A stretch of DNA of 64,000 bases from Desulfobacteraceae bacterium. Its GTDB lineage: Bacteria; Desulfobacterota; Desulfobacteria; Desulfobacterales; Desulfosalsimonadaceae. Shown one piece after another: positions 34,764 through 43,242 of the stretch; position 1 is the first letter of the stretch; every line of letters begins with the position of its first letter. Below the pieces are notes generated by a model, which had not been told where the DNA came from, ran no database searches, and saw only the letters and a program-made list of their open reading frames with translations. The position numbers and the translations under genes are program-made. The DNA is taken from positions 1 to 64,000 of the forward strand of contig JABZFM010000010.1 in assembly GCA_014237465.1 (NCBI GenBank), given 5' to 3'.

Positions 34764-35702
34764 TTAAAAATGGGACAGAATTTCACGGCCCGTAAGAACA
34801 TCTTTTTTTATCTGTTCCGACAGTTCATCAATGTTTGAAAATTTTTTTTCATCCCGGATTCGTTTAATGAAATTTACACGAATATCCTGACCGTAAATAT
34901 CCTTGTTAAAGTCCAGCAAATGGACCTCTATTGTAAAAACGTGGTCATCAAAAGTCGGGCTGTATCCGATATTCGCAACCCCCTTATAGTTTCCGTAACT
35001 GCATTCAACGGTCACCGCATACACGCCGATCTTCGGGCAGAGCTCATCGACGATATTGATATTGGCAGTGGGAAAGCCGAGCAGGCGGCCGCCGCGATTT
35101 CGGCCGGCCTGGACTTTACCGCGTATCTGGTAGTGACGCCCCAGTAATGCAACCGCGTCTCCCACAATTCCGGCCATTACAAATTCACGGACCCGTGTGC
35201 TGCTGATCCGGCCATCAATATTGTGCGTAACCGGAATCCAGTCTGCAACAATGACCTCATATCCGAGTTTATCCGCATTCTGTCTTAAATACGCGACATT
35301 ACCTTCCCGGTTTTTACCGAACGAATAATCTCTTCCAATCACAATTGCCTTAGTTCCGATTTTTTTGACCAGAATCTCCTCAAGAAATTGATCAGCGGAT
35401 ATTTCAGCAAATTCTTTATTAAAAGGGATGCATATGAGCACATCCAGACCGGTTTTTGATATCAGTTCAATTTTTTGTTCATACAGGGTGATCAGAGGCG
35501 GCGGATCATTTTTTTTTAAAACCTTGACAGGGTGCGGTTCAAAGGTGATGGCCACTGAAGTCCCTTTGATTGATTCCGCTTTTTCAATGACCTGGTGAAA
35601 AATTGCCTGGTGGCCTTTATGCACACCGTCAAAATTCCCAATAGTTACCACAGGGTTAATAAACGGCTGTTTTATTTCATTTATGTCTGTAATTACATTC
35701 AT
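34764..35702 (-). CDS. ribF: Bifunctional riboflavin kinase / FAD synthetase
   Basis: About 312 residues. The N-terminal adenylyltransferase domain has TIGNFDGVHKGHQAIF and the ISSTRVREFV segment; the C-terminal riboflavin kinase domain has GRNRGGRLLGFPTANI and VHLLDFNKDIYG. It makes FMN and FAD, in demand given the many flavoproteins here. The ATG at 35702 is chosen; an in-frame TTG at 35717 would add five residues. First gene of the minus-strand housekeeping run. Confidence 0.94.
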   Translation of the reverse strand: MNVITDINEIKQPFINPVVTIGNFDGVHKGHQAIFHQVIEKAESIKGTSVAITFEPHPVKVLKKNDPPPLITLYEQKIELISKTGLDVLICIPFNKEFAEISADQFLEEILVKKIGTKAIVIGRDYSFGKNREGNVAYLRQNADKLGYEVIVADWIPVTHNIDGRISSTRVREFVMAGIVGDAVALLGRHYQIRGKVQAGRNRGGRLLGFPTANINIVDELCPKIGVYAVTVECSYGNYKGVANIGYSPTFDDHVFTIEVHLLDFNKDIYGQDIRVNFIKRIRDEKKFSNIDELSEQIKKDVLTGREILSHF

Positions 35703-35734
35703 TCCAAAAAATACCAAATTTTAATATATTGATC

Positions 35735-35763
35735 TTGACAGAATTTTGTTTAGCATATATAAA
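35735..35763 (+). promoter_or_regulatory. Promoter of tRNA-Leu
   Basis: Perfect TTGACA (35735-35740) and TATAAA (35758-35763) separated by 17 bp, ending about 37 bp before the tRNA. Confidence 0.75.
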
Positions 35764-35800
35764 AAAAATTCTTTTTAATCAATGCTTCTTTTGAAGCTGT

Positions 35801-35887
35801 GCCGAAGTGGCGGAATTGGTAGACGCGCTAGGTTCAGGGTCTAGTGGGCGTATGCTCGTGGAAGTTCGAGTCTTCTCTTCGGCACCA
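35801..35887 (+). tRNA. tRNA-Leu (anticodon CAG)
   Basis: An 87-nt class II tRNA with encoded CCA. The acceptor stem GCCGAAG pairs with CTTCGGC, discriminator A, then CCA at 35885-35887. The D-arm has the AATTGGTAGACGCG pattern, the anticodon stem CTAGG/TCTAG-like with loop TTCAGGG gives CAG, a long variable arm (GGGCGTATGCTC) follows, and the T-arm has GTTCGAGTC. It stands alone with its own promoter and terminator. Confidence 0.97.
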
Positions 35888-35897
35888 CAAAAATCCC

Positions 35898-35931
35898 AGC
35901 CGTAACCTTTATCAGGTTACGGCTTTTTTTT
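35898..35931 (+). terminator. Rho-independent terminator of tRNA-Leu
   Basis: AGCCGTAACCT (35898-35908) pairs with AGGTTACGGCT (35914-35924), followed by an eight-T run. On the opposite strand it also lies just beyond the end of the Mut7-C gene and could serve both. Confidence 0.9.
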
Positions 35932-35934
35932 GTT

Positions 35935-36675
35935 TCAATCCATCATCTCTTGGATCCATTTCATCATTGAATCGTAATGGGACCCTTTCCAGTAAAGTTT
36001 CCCACACCCTGTGCATTCAGAGAACGCATTGCTTATTTGAAAAATATTATTGTCCACACGGTGCTTGACCGTTTCTTTTAAAACCGGATGCACAAGGCCA
36101 TTACATTTCAGGCATCGGGACATCGGCATTATATAATTTTTCAAATCAAAAAATTCCAGGACCTCCCGAACTTGCTGTACAGGGTCTGTCTGCTTTACCA
36201 GATATCGCCTCGTTATTTTTTTATCCAATAAAAGTTTTTTATCCCGGGTCAGTAATATCCGGTTATGCGTATTTGAGAACTGAATCATTATGTTATCATC
36301 ATAATCATTTTCATACAGGGTGTCGAATCCAAATATGCGTAAATATTTTGCAAGTCTGCCCAGATGATCATCACAGATAAATTTTAATTGTCGCAGCGGA
36401 GAATTTTCAAGGATAGAAACAGATTTAATATCAAACATTTCAAAAACCGGATACACTGAAACTCTGTCATTGTTTTGAAGCAAAGAATCAAAGTCAACTG
36501 GTTGACCATTTACAAGTACCAGGTCCACTGACGAACATGGCGGGCCCAGTGATTCAATAAGATTTCCAACGCAAATGCCTTTTTCAATATCAATATATAT
36601 ATCCTGCTTTTGACCGCCTGGTTTGAGGTAGTCATTTAGTTCTTCGTAAAATCTGATAATGACATTAATTTTCAT
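35935..36675 (-). CDS. MoaD-like ubiquitin-fold plus Mut7-C RNase domain protein
   Basis: A 246-residue protein. Residues 1-80 form a ubiquitin/MoaD-like fold (MKINVIIRFYEELNDYL ... VLVNGQPVDFDSLLQNND), and the rest is a Mut7-C domain, a PIN-like fold predicted to be an RNase, beginning KFICDDHLGRLAKYLRIFG with an ILLTRDKKLL acidic motif and ending with a two-CxxC zinc ribbon (CLKCNGL ... CTGCGKLYW). The fusion occurs in many bacteria but its RNA target is not known. It is convergent with the tRNA and divergent from the DUF4105 gene. Confidence 0.85.
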   Translation of the reverse strand: MKINVIIRFYEELNDYLKPGGQKQDIYIDIEKGICVGNLIESLGPPCSSVDLVLVNGQPVDFDSLLQNNDRVSVYPVFEMFDIKSVSILENSPLRQLKFICDDHLGRLAKYLRIFGFDTLYENDYDDNIMIQFSNTHNRILLTRDKKLLLDKKITRRYLVKQTDPVQQVREVLEFFDLKNYIMPMSRCLKCNGLVHPVLKETVKHRVDNNIFQISNAFSECTGCGKLYWKGSHYDSMMKWIQEMMD

Positions 36676-36796
36676 TTTACATTAAATTGAATTAAATCAC
36701 TTGAAAATAAATGATATATTTTGAAAGCTATGATAATAAATTGTAAAACAAATACATAGGAACCTCAACGTCAATTTAAGTCAAAAAAAGGAAAAA

Positions 36797-37837
36797 ATGA
36801 TTAAATCCGAAAAAATAAAGCGATCACAAAATATCTTATGGCGTTTATTCTTTTTTTTCATTCTTTCGCCACTCTGGCTGTGGGGCACCTTATCATTACT
36901 GTTTGGCAGCTGGCCGATCACTGCCTGTGCTACACTATCTGTTTTTTATATTTTTACCCAAATAACGATTTTATTAATGGTGCCTGTTAAACGTATTTTT
37001 CTTTCATCTCTTCTTCTATTTATGATTCCATTGATTTCCTGGTTTTTGATGGCGCCCTCCCATGACCGGAAATGGCAGCCTGACGTTGCGAAAATGCCCT
37101 ATGCTGAATTTGAAGAGGATAAAATTATTGTTCATAACGTTCGCAATAATGATTATATCAGCGAAGCAGATTTTGAGCCGCGCTTTGAAACACGCATTTA
37201 CCGACTGTCTGAACTTCGCAGCGTTGATCTTTTTCTAACTGACTGGGGTCTGGGGCATATTGCCCATACCATGATCAGTTTTGGATTTGATAATAACAGA
37301 TACCTTTGCTTATCCATTGAAACACGAAAGGAAGAAGGGGAGTCGTATTCCGCTTTAAGAGGATTTTTTCGCCAGTATGAACTGATTTATATACTGGCGG
37401 ATGAGCGTGACCTGGTCCGTTTGCGAACGAATTTTCGCAAAGACGAAGATGTTTATCTGTACCGCATCCGGATCGCATCCCTTGACCGGTCCCGTCAAAC
37501 GCTGCTTAAATTTTTAAACCGGATCAACGATCTTCATAAAAATCCGGAATGGTATAATGCCTTGTCTGAAAACTGCATGACCAGCGCGTTTCGCATTGTC
37601 AGAAAAAACGCGGCACCTGGGCGGGGAAAATGGCACTGGTCAGTTATTTTAAACGGGTATGCTGATGAAAATGCCTATAAAAACGGAATAATTGATACGT
37701 CATTGCCCTTTGACCGGCTTAAGCAAACAAGTCGGATTAATGAGCGGGCCATGGCTGCCGGAAATTCAATTGATTTTTCTGCTAAGATAAGAAACGGACT
37801 TCCCGGCATGAACTGGATGCCCCCAAAAGGAGAGTAA
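36797..37837 (+). CDS. DUF4105-type membrane protein
   Basis: A 346-residue protein with three hydrophobic helices in the first 95 residues (WRLFFFFILSPLWLWGTLSL; ITACATLSVFYIFTQITILL; IFLSSLLLFMIPLISWFLM) and a periplasmic DUF4105/Lnb-N-like domain marked by GLGHIAHTMISFGF, and by ENCMTSAFRIVRKN, with a Cys-x-Thr motif. Members are proposed to be membrane-anchored papain-like enzymes. Neither neighbour suggests a role. Confidence 0.75.
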   Translation: MIKSEKIKRSQNILWRLFFFFILSPLWLWGTLSLLFGSWPITACATLSVFYIFTQITILLMVPVKRIFLSSLLLFMIPLISWFLMAPSHDRKWQPDVAKMPYAEFEEDKIIVHNVRNNDYISEADFEPRFETRIYRLSELRSVDLFLTDWGLGHIAHTMISFGFDNNRYLCLSIETRKEEGESYSALRGFFRQYELIYILADERDLVRLRTNFRKDEDVYLYRIRIASLDRSRQTLLKFLNRINDLHKNPEWYNALSENCMTSAFRIVRKNAAPGRGKWHWSVILNGYADENAYKNGIIDTSLPFDRLKQTSRINERAMAAGNSIDFSAKIRNGLPGMNWMPPKGE

Positions 37838-37930
37838 AATGATAAAAATTTCTCTCAATTGCCGATCCATGTGGATTTTGATAACATAAATAATTTGAAT
37901 TTTTCTCATACTTGATTTAAACTTAATTTG

Positions 37931-40900
37931 TTAAGAAATCCCGAGTTTCTTCATTCTCGCTATCAGCGTGGTACGCTTTAATCCCAGAATTTCAGCAGCG
38001 CCATCTGATCCGCTGATTTTCCCGCCTGTTTTATCAAGTATATGGATAATATATTTTTTCTGCAGTTCATCAATGGTGGGATGGTCGGAAAAGGGATCTT
38101 TGATTTTTTTATTTACTGATAATGGTAAATCAATTTCAAGGCTGTCCCCTGACGACAGCAGAACTGACCGTTCAATAATATTTTCAAGCTCTCTAACATT
38201 GCCGGGCCAGTTATACTGTTTTAATAATACTTCTGTTTCCGGATCTATGATCAGGCTTTGCCGATGGTAATTTTTTGAATACTGTTTCAGGAAATGGGTA
38301 GCCAGAAGCGACACATCTTCCACGCGATCTCGCAATGCAGGCACTTGAAACGGAATCACATTCAGGCGGTAGTATAAATCCTCCCGAAACCTTTTCGCAG
38401 CTACTTCTTCGGCCAGATCGCGGTTGGTTGCCGCAATTAATCGAAAATCCGAATGGATTGTCCGGGTACCGCCAACCCTGAAAAAACTGCGTTCCTGGAT
38501 AGCACGCAGGAATTTTACCTGTATGGATTTTGGCAGTTCCCCAATCTCATCAATAAAAAGTGTTCCCTGGTCGGCGAGTTCCAGTCGGCCCTTTTTTTGA
38601 CGGTCAGCGCCGGTAAATGCGCCTTTTTCATGCCCGAACAGTTCGCTTTCAAACAACCCTTCGGAGATCGTAGTCGCATCGACAACAACAATGGCATTAT
38701 CTCTCCGTGGACTCGAAGCATGCACTCGACGCGCCATCAGTTCCTTGCCGACCCCCGTTGCTCCGAGGATAAGAATCGTGGAGTCTGAACAGGCGGCCAT
38801 GTCAATCTGCTTGATTAATTCGGCCATCACCGGACTTTGATAAATTAAACCATTTTTGTCTAAAGACTCCTCATGAAGTGACTTTTCGACTATCAGGTCA
38901 TTTCGTTCCTCTCTTATTTGAAAATATTCATAAATTCTTGCCACCTGACGGCTGACATGCCCCATCATCTTTCCGAGCATAGAATCGTCTAAAAAATCAA
39001 AGCAATCCTCCAGATAGGAATTGTCATGATAGAGTACCGCTCGAATTTTGCCTCTTATTTCCACAGGGAGGCATAAAATCGACTTAACCGCTCTGCCGGA
39101 CGAGTCCGTGCGATTCGTGCGATTCGAGCCACTGCGTTTTAAAATCGGCCGGTTTTCTTTAAATGCTTTTATAATAAACGAATGATTGGGCTTAAAATTG
39201 TCGGCCTTGACATCACTGGTAGTCAAATTACAGGATGCTCGCATCTCTGGTTTTTTGGATATTTTACCACCAGGGAACCAGAAGAGCCCGCCGCGTTCCG
39301 CGCCAAAAAAACGGTTCGTGGCAATGACGGTCCGAGAAAGAATTTCATCCTGTTCGTAAATGGGAAATATCGATTCACTTAATTCAATAAATCTCTCAAC
39401 AGATTCTTGAGGCGTCTCGGGTGAATATCTACCATGTTGTTCCGGGTCTAAAAGATACCTGATATCATCGGGAAAAAAATCGTCGGCATACCCCCCCAGC
39501 ACCATCCATGCTTTTTGTATCTGTCGGCGTCCTTCTTCTTTTTTGCCCCTGGATAGTTCCAGGCGTGCTCTTTCGATTAATGTTTTAGACAGTTGAATGA
39601 TATCACCGGATTGCTCTAAATAGGTTTCGCTTTTTTTTAAGTCATTTAGAATCGAAGTTATCGGTTTATTTTCTGAGAATTTTTTTTGAGATTTTAGCCG
39701 AAGGGCAACACCTTGCAAATGAACATTGTTTTCTTTAATTGTTCTTTCTTCGACTTCTTTGAAGCTCAAGTTTGGAACCGGTTGAAACCCCAGATGCTCA
39801 AATTCATGGATCATTTCCATGGCCCAGGGAGATGCAAATTGACGGACAAGGCCCGACTTTGTTCCACTCTTAAATGTTTGGATTAAAATTTCACGGGCTT
39901 TAGATAGACGATCGGATTTCATGAGTTTTAATGCCTGCAGCCCTCCCGCTAAATATAAGGCCAATTCATTTCTGCTGGCTTCTGCTTCTTTTAATGCTTC
40001 TTTCAGGTGAAAATCAGCTTCCTTTTCCCTTTTGATCAAAAGCAATACAGTGCCTAAGATAACCCGTAAGGTTGTTGCCATGGTATAATCCGACCGTTCT
40101 TCGGCCATTCGCCAATTGCAATCCAGACTGCCGATGGCCCGATGAAACTCACCGAGATATGCTAACGTATAACCCATCAAAATCGGGGCCATTGGAGTGA
40201 TCAACTGGTCTTTTTTCTGTATTTTGTACAATCGCTCGGCACGTTCCAGATGCGGCAAAGCTTCTTTAAACAATCCCTGCATAAAATAAAATAACCCTAA
40301 AAATACGGCGGACTGGTCAAGAATGTCCTCATCCGCCAATTCTTCAATTTCGTTGAGTCCGACTGACAGAGCTACCATGGCATCCGACCGCCGGTCAGAA
40401 AAATAGTACACACGGCCCAAATGCATGTTTATGATGGCATGGGAACGGCGATCGCCGAGTTGCTGGGCAGCATCATGCGCTTTGTGCAGATAAACGGGCA
40501 GGCCGGTCAGGCCTTTTCCCAAAGCAAAAGAAAGATTTGATAATTTAAGTACGGCGGGAATATACAACGCTTTGTAATCGTCACCGTCAAGAAGTCCCCT
40601 CAGCCGGTCCGCGGCATGTTTCAGATGATGCCACGCCTGTTCCTGTTTGTTTGCTTTTAAAAAATTCTCGGCAAGAGCGATTTCCATCTTGCCGGTTTCT
40701 TTTTCAAGTCCTCCTTTTTCCATTAACCGAATCATTGTCTGGGGATCAGCCTGCGCCGCTGGTTGAAGGTCCTTTAAATGGCTTACTATTATTGCCAGAT
40801 GGTCAGGTGTATTTATTTTCGAAAGTTTCTTTTTCACCGCAACAGGAAGGTTCTTGTTAAGAGCGAAATGATCTTTGTTTTTCCGGATAAGCCATCCCAA

Positions 40901-41053
40901 TTCATTGGATCGATTAATCACCTCGAATAAAGGGCCTGGCAGAAGGGGCGCCAGTTGTCCGATTGTGGCTATCGAAACACTCGTTCCGAAGGCATCCAAA
41001 ACAGCCAGAAATTTCCATTGTTCATTGGAGAAATCTGGCATTTTTTTTCCCAT
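37931..41053 (-). CDS. Sigma-54-dependent activator with TPR and GAF-like sensor regions
   Basis: A 1040-residue regulator. The first about 550 residues are TPR-like helices with a MalT-like start, then a GAF-like sensory domain (about 560-720), then a NtrC-type AAA+ domain with Walker A GATGVGKE, the sigma-54 contact motif GAFTGA, Walker B LFIDEIGELP and the arginine-finger region FREDLYYRLNV, and a Fis-type helix-turn-helix at the end (GLKRTTLIARMKKLG). Start at 41053 is favoured by AAGGAG upstream; the in-frame ATG at 41086 lacks one. It is divergent from the catabolic run, and a -24/-12 promoter lies in the spacer, so it very likely activates that run in response to a small molecule sensed by the GAF/TPR part. 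Confidence 0.9.
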   Translation of the reverse strand: MGKKMPDFSNEQWKFLAVLDAFGTSVSIATIGQLAPLLPGPLFEVINRSNELGWLIRKNKDHFALNKNLPVAVKKKLSKINTPDHLAIIVSHLKDLQPAAQADPQTMIRLMEKGGLEKETGKMEIALAENFLKANKQEQAWHHLKHAADRLRGLLDGDDYKALYIPAVLKLSNLSFALGKGLTGLPVYLHKAHDAAQQLGDRRSHAIINMHLGRVYYFSDRRSDAMVALSVGLNEIEELADEDILDQSAVFLGLFYFMQGLFKEALPHLERAERLYKIQKKDQLITPMAPILMGYTLAYLGEFHRAIGSLDCNWRMAEERSDYTMATTLRVILGTVLLLIKREKEADFHLKEALKEAEASRNELALYLAGGLQALKLMKSDRLSKAREILIQTFKSGTKSGLVRQFASPWAMEMIHEFEHLGFQPVPNLSFKEVEERTIKENNVHLQGVALRLKSQKKFSENKPITSILNDLKKSETYLEQSGDIIQLSKTLIERARLELSRGKKEEGRRQIQKAWMVLGGYADDFFPDDIRYLLDPEQHGRYSPETPQESVERFIELSESIFPIYEQDEILSRTVIATNRFFGAERGGLFWFPGGKISKKPEMRASCNLTTSDVKADNFKPNHSFIIKAFKENRPILKRSGSNRTNRTDSSGRAVKSILCLPVEIRGKIRAVLYHDNSYLEDCFDFLDDSMLGKMMGHVSRQVARIYEYFQIREERNDLIVEKSLHEESLDKNGLIYQSPVMAELIKQIDMAACSDSTILILGATGVGKELMARRVHASSPRRDNAIVVVDATTISEGLFESELFGHEKGAFTGADRQKKGRLELADQGTLFIDEIGELPKSIQVKFLRAIQERSFFRVGGTRTIHSDFRLIAATNRDLAEEVAAKRFREDLYYRLNVIPFQVPALRDRVEDVSLLATHFLKQYSKNYHRQSLIIDPETEVLLKQYNWPGNVRELENIIERSVLLSSGDSLEIDLPLSVNKKIKDPFSDHPTIDELQKKYIIHILDKTGGKISGSDGAAEILGLKRTTLIARMKKLGIS

Positions 41054-41121
41054 GGTTTTACTCCTTTTTAATAAATATTTTTTCAAATTATAGCAGGGTA
41101 TCAGTCAAAAAGCAATAAAAT

Positions 41122-41161
41122 TTGTCATTATATTGACATTTCAATGGCAATATAATGACAA
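41122..41161. promoter_or_regulatory. Perfect palindrome, probable activator binding site
   Basis: TTGTCATTATATTG (41122-41135) and CAATATAATGACAA (41148-41161) are exact reverse complements separated by 12 bp. It lies about 72 bp upstream of the -24 element, the usual place for an enhancer of a sigma-54 activator, and about 70 bp from the start of the activator gene itself, so it may also mediate autoregulation. Confidence 0.7.
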
Positions 41162-41232
41162 GGGTGACATTTGAATAAATAGTAAAATTTAAATATTATT
41201 AAATTTCAATATATTATCATACGTAAAAATTT

Positions 41233-41249
41233 TGGCACAAGCATTGCAT
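41233..41249 (+). promoter_or_regulatory. Sigma-54 (-24/-12) promoter
   Basis: TGGCAC, five bases, TTGCAT matches the sigma-54 consensus with the required GG/GC spacing. It precedes the SCP2 gene by about 90 bp and faces away from the sigma-54 activator gene. Confidence 0.85.
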
Positions 41250-41339
41250 TCTAAAAAAATGAATTCATGATCACAATCATACACATCGTACCGTTTATGA
41301 ACTTTTAGCTATCTGCTAATCATTTAACAGGAGGAAATT

Positions 41340-41732
41340 ATGCCGATTTTTACAAAAGAAGTAGCCACAGAATTGTTTGGTGAGCTTTGGATGAAAATGA
41401 TCAATGAAACAGAGTTCGGCCCTAAACTAAAAGAATCAAATATGACCATTTTGTTTGTGGTTGATGAACCGGATATCACCATGTTCGTGGATGCAAACGG
41501 TCCGCTTTTTGATGATGAAGCAAAAGCAAAAGTGCCGACTGTTAGCATGAAGATGAATGGCGATACGGTTCATAAATTCTGGCTTAAGCAAATATTTATA
41601 CCCAAAGCACTGGCAACGCGGCAGATCAGAGCAAAGGGACCGGTAGGAAAGGTTTTGCAACTGCTTCCGTTGCTTAAACCGGGACAGGCGCTGTATCCGG
41701 AATATTGTAAGAAATTCAATCTGCCGATATAA
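41340..41732 (+). CDS. SCP2 sterol-carrier-type lipid-binding protein
   Basis: A 130-residue single-domain SCP2-like protein. The fold signature is seen in TILFVVDEPDITMFVDANG, VSMKMNGDTVHKFWL and the hydrophobic-pocket helix near AKGPVGKVLQLLPL. Such proteins bind sterols, acyl-CoAs or other hydrophobic ligands and, near thiolases of the SCP-x class, may present substrate. It is the first gene behind the sigma-54 promoter, with an AGGAGG ribosome site. Confidence 0.85.
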   Translation: MPIFTKEVATELFGELWMKMINETEFGPKLKESNMTILFVVDEPDITMFVDANGPLFDDEAKAKVPTVSMKMNGDTVHKFWLKQIFIPKALATRQIRAKGPVGKVLQLLPLLKPGQALYPEYCKKFNLPI

Positions 41733-41751
41733 TTTAGCATAGGGGGTATTT

Positions 41752-43005
41752 ATGAGATATTTTGATATTAATCTTGATTTAAGTGAAGACGATATTGCTT
41801 TAAGGGATGCTGCCCGTCAGTTTGCTGAACAGGAAATGCGACCGGTGGCCAGACAACTGGATCAAATGAGCGCTGAAGAAGGGGTCGCAGAGGATTCTCC
41901 ATTGTGGCCGTTTCTGAAAAAAGCCTATTCTCTGGGGTATCATAAAATTCTTCTGCCCGAATATTACGGCGGCCTTGGACTTTCACCTCTGCAGACTAAT
42001 ATTGTTTTTGAGGAGCTGGCATGGGGGAGCTTCGGATTGGCATTGACAGTGACGGTGGTATGTTTTCCGTTCTACTGTATCTGCATGACAAATAATGATG
42101 AAATGATCGAAAAATTTGTTAAGCCTTTTTGTGATTGTACTGACGGAAGCATACGGGGGTGCTGGGCCATTACGGAACCCGAGCATGGATCCGATATGCT
42201 TGCGGTTGGAGAGGAGTGTTTTGATTCTCCCAACATGAAAGGGAATGTGCGGGCAAAACTGGAAGGCGAGCAATGGGTGCTAAACGGTCAGAAATCCGCA
42301 TGGGTTTCCGGTGGTACGATCTCCACTCATGCCATGCTTCATGTTCAGATTGACCCGTCAAAAGGATTTGCCGGCAACGGGGTCTGCATACTTCCGCTGG
42401 ACCTTCAGGGAGTCTCTAAGGGTAAGCCATTGGAAAAGATTGGCCAGAGAGATCTGAATCAGGGAGAAATCTACTTTGATGATGTGCGGATTCCCAAAGA
42501 TTATATGTTCGTTGATCCGGATTTTTATGTGCCGCTTCTTGATATTATTCTGGCTGCAGCCAATTTGTGTATGGCCTCTTGGTCGGTGGGGCTTTCCCGA
42601 GCGGCATTTGATGAAGCACTTAATTACACCAAAGAAAGGGTTCAGGGAGGCAAACCGCTGATTGAACATTATACAACCAAGCAGCGTATATTTGATATGT
42701 TTGCACGTGTGGAAACCGCTCGTGCAATTGCTCGGGCCGCCATAAACCTGAATCTCAATATTTCTCCACCCCATGTGGAATACTCTCTTGTGGCAAAAAC
42801 CCAGTGCACGGAAATGGCATTTAAAAATACCCATGACGCGATCCAGATTCTTGGCGGTAACGGGCTGACTAAAGAATATCTGACTGAAAAACTCTTTAGA
42901 GACGCGAGATCCACACTGATCGAAGATGGGAATAACGAGACCCTGTCGCGCCATGGCGGTCACATCCTCATGGAATCATATCCCCGGGCTCCGCTTGATT
43001 TTTGA
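41752..43005 (+). CDS. Acyl-CoA dehydrogenase
   Basis: A 417-residue FAD enzyme of the acyl-CoA dehydrogenase family, introducing an alpha-beta double bond and passing electrons to ETF. The N-terminal helical part, the CWAITEPEHGSDM segment with the FAD/substrate motif, and the C-terminal LGGNGLTKEYLTEKLFRDAR stretch are typical. In the C-terminal catalytic loop the usual YEGT-like sequence reads IEDGNN (390-395); by eye D392 aligns with the catalytic Glu, or E391 may serve. The etfB/etfA pair downstream fits. Ribosome site AGGGGG. Confidence 0.92.
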   Translation: MRYFDINLDLSEDDIALRDAARQFAEQEMRPVARQLDQMSAEEGVAEDSPLWPFLKKAYSLGYHKILLPEYYGGLGLSPLQTNIVFEELAWGSFGLALTVTVVCFPFYCICMTNNDEMIEKFVKPFCDCTDGSIRGCWAITEPEHGSDMLAVGEECFDSPNMKGNVRAKLEGEQWVLNGQKSAWVSGGTISTHAMLHVQIDPSKGFAGNGVCILPLDLQGVSKGKPLEKIGQRDLNQGEIYFDDVRIPKDYMFVDPDFYVPLLDIILAAANLCMASWSVGLSRAAFDEALNYTKERVQGGKPLIEHYTTKQRIFDMFARVETARAIARAAINLNLNISPPHVEYSLVAKTQCTEMAFKNTHDAIQILGGNGLTKEYLTEKLFRDARSTLIEDGNNETLSRHGGHILMESYPRAPLDF

Positions 43006-43034
43006 TGACTTTTTATAAAATCATCATAGTTAGT

Positions 43035-43196
43035 GGGTGAACGAAAAGTCCGGTTTCTCGTAGGTTGGGTTGAACCCGCTCTAACATGTTGGGTTTCGCT
43101 ACGCTCTACCCAACCTACGAGAATCAAACGTTTAGCCGAACTTAGATTCCGAAGGGCGAAACCCAACAAAATATTTCCGGTGAGTTTTCGTTCAGG
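43035..43196 (+). repeat. GTAGGTTGGGTT palindromic repeat, copy 1
   Basis: About 160 bp bounded by TGAACGAAAA (left) and TTTTCGTTCA (right), exact terminal inverted repeats, with the internal GTAGGTTGGGTTGAA / ACCCAACCTACGA palindrome. Two relatives occur at 45872-46030 (inverted) and 60504-60670. It occupies the gap between the dehydrogenase and ligase genes. Confidence 0.8.
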
Positions 43197-43242
43197 TAAT
43201 AGTTATTACAAATTAAGATTTCAAATCATATTGAGGTTATAA

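Noticed and set aside
42358-42963. 201-residue frame antisense to the acyl-CoA dehydrogenase
   Set aside because: Shadow of a conserved gene in the opposite strand; no domain, no ribosome site.
43035-43196. CRISPR-like repeats because of repeated GGTTGGGTT units
   Set aside because: The units are palindromic arms of single elements, not regularly spaced identical repeats with unique spacers, and there are no cas genes.
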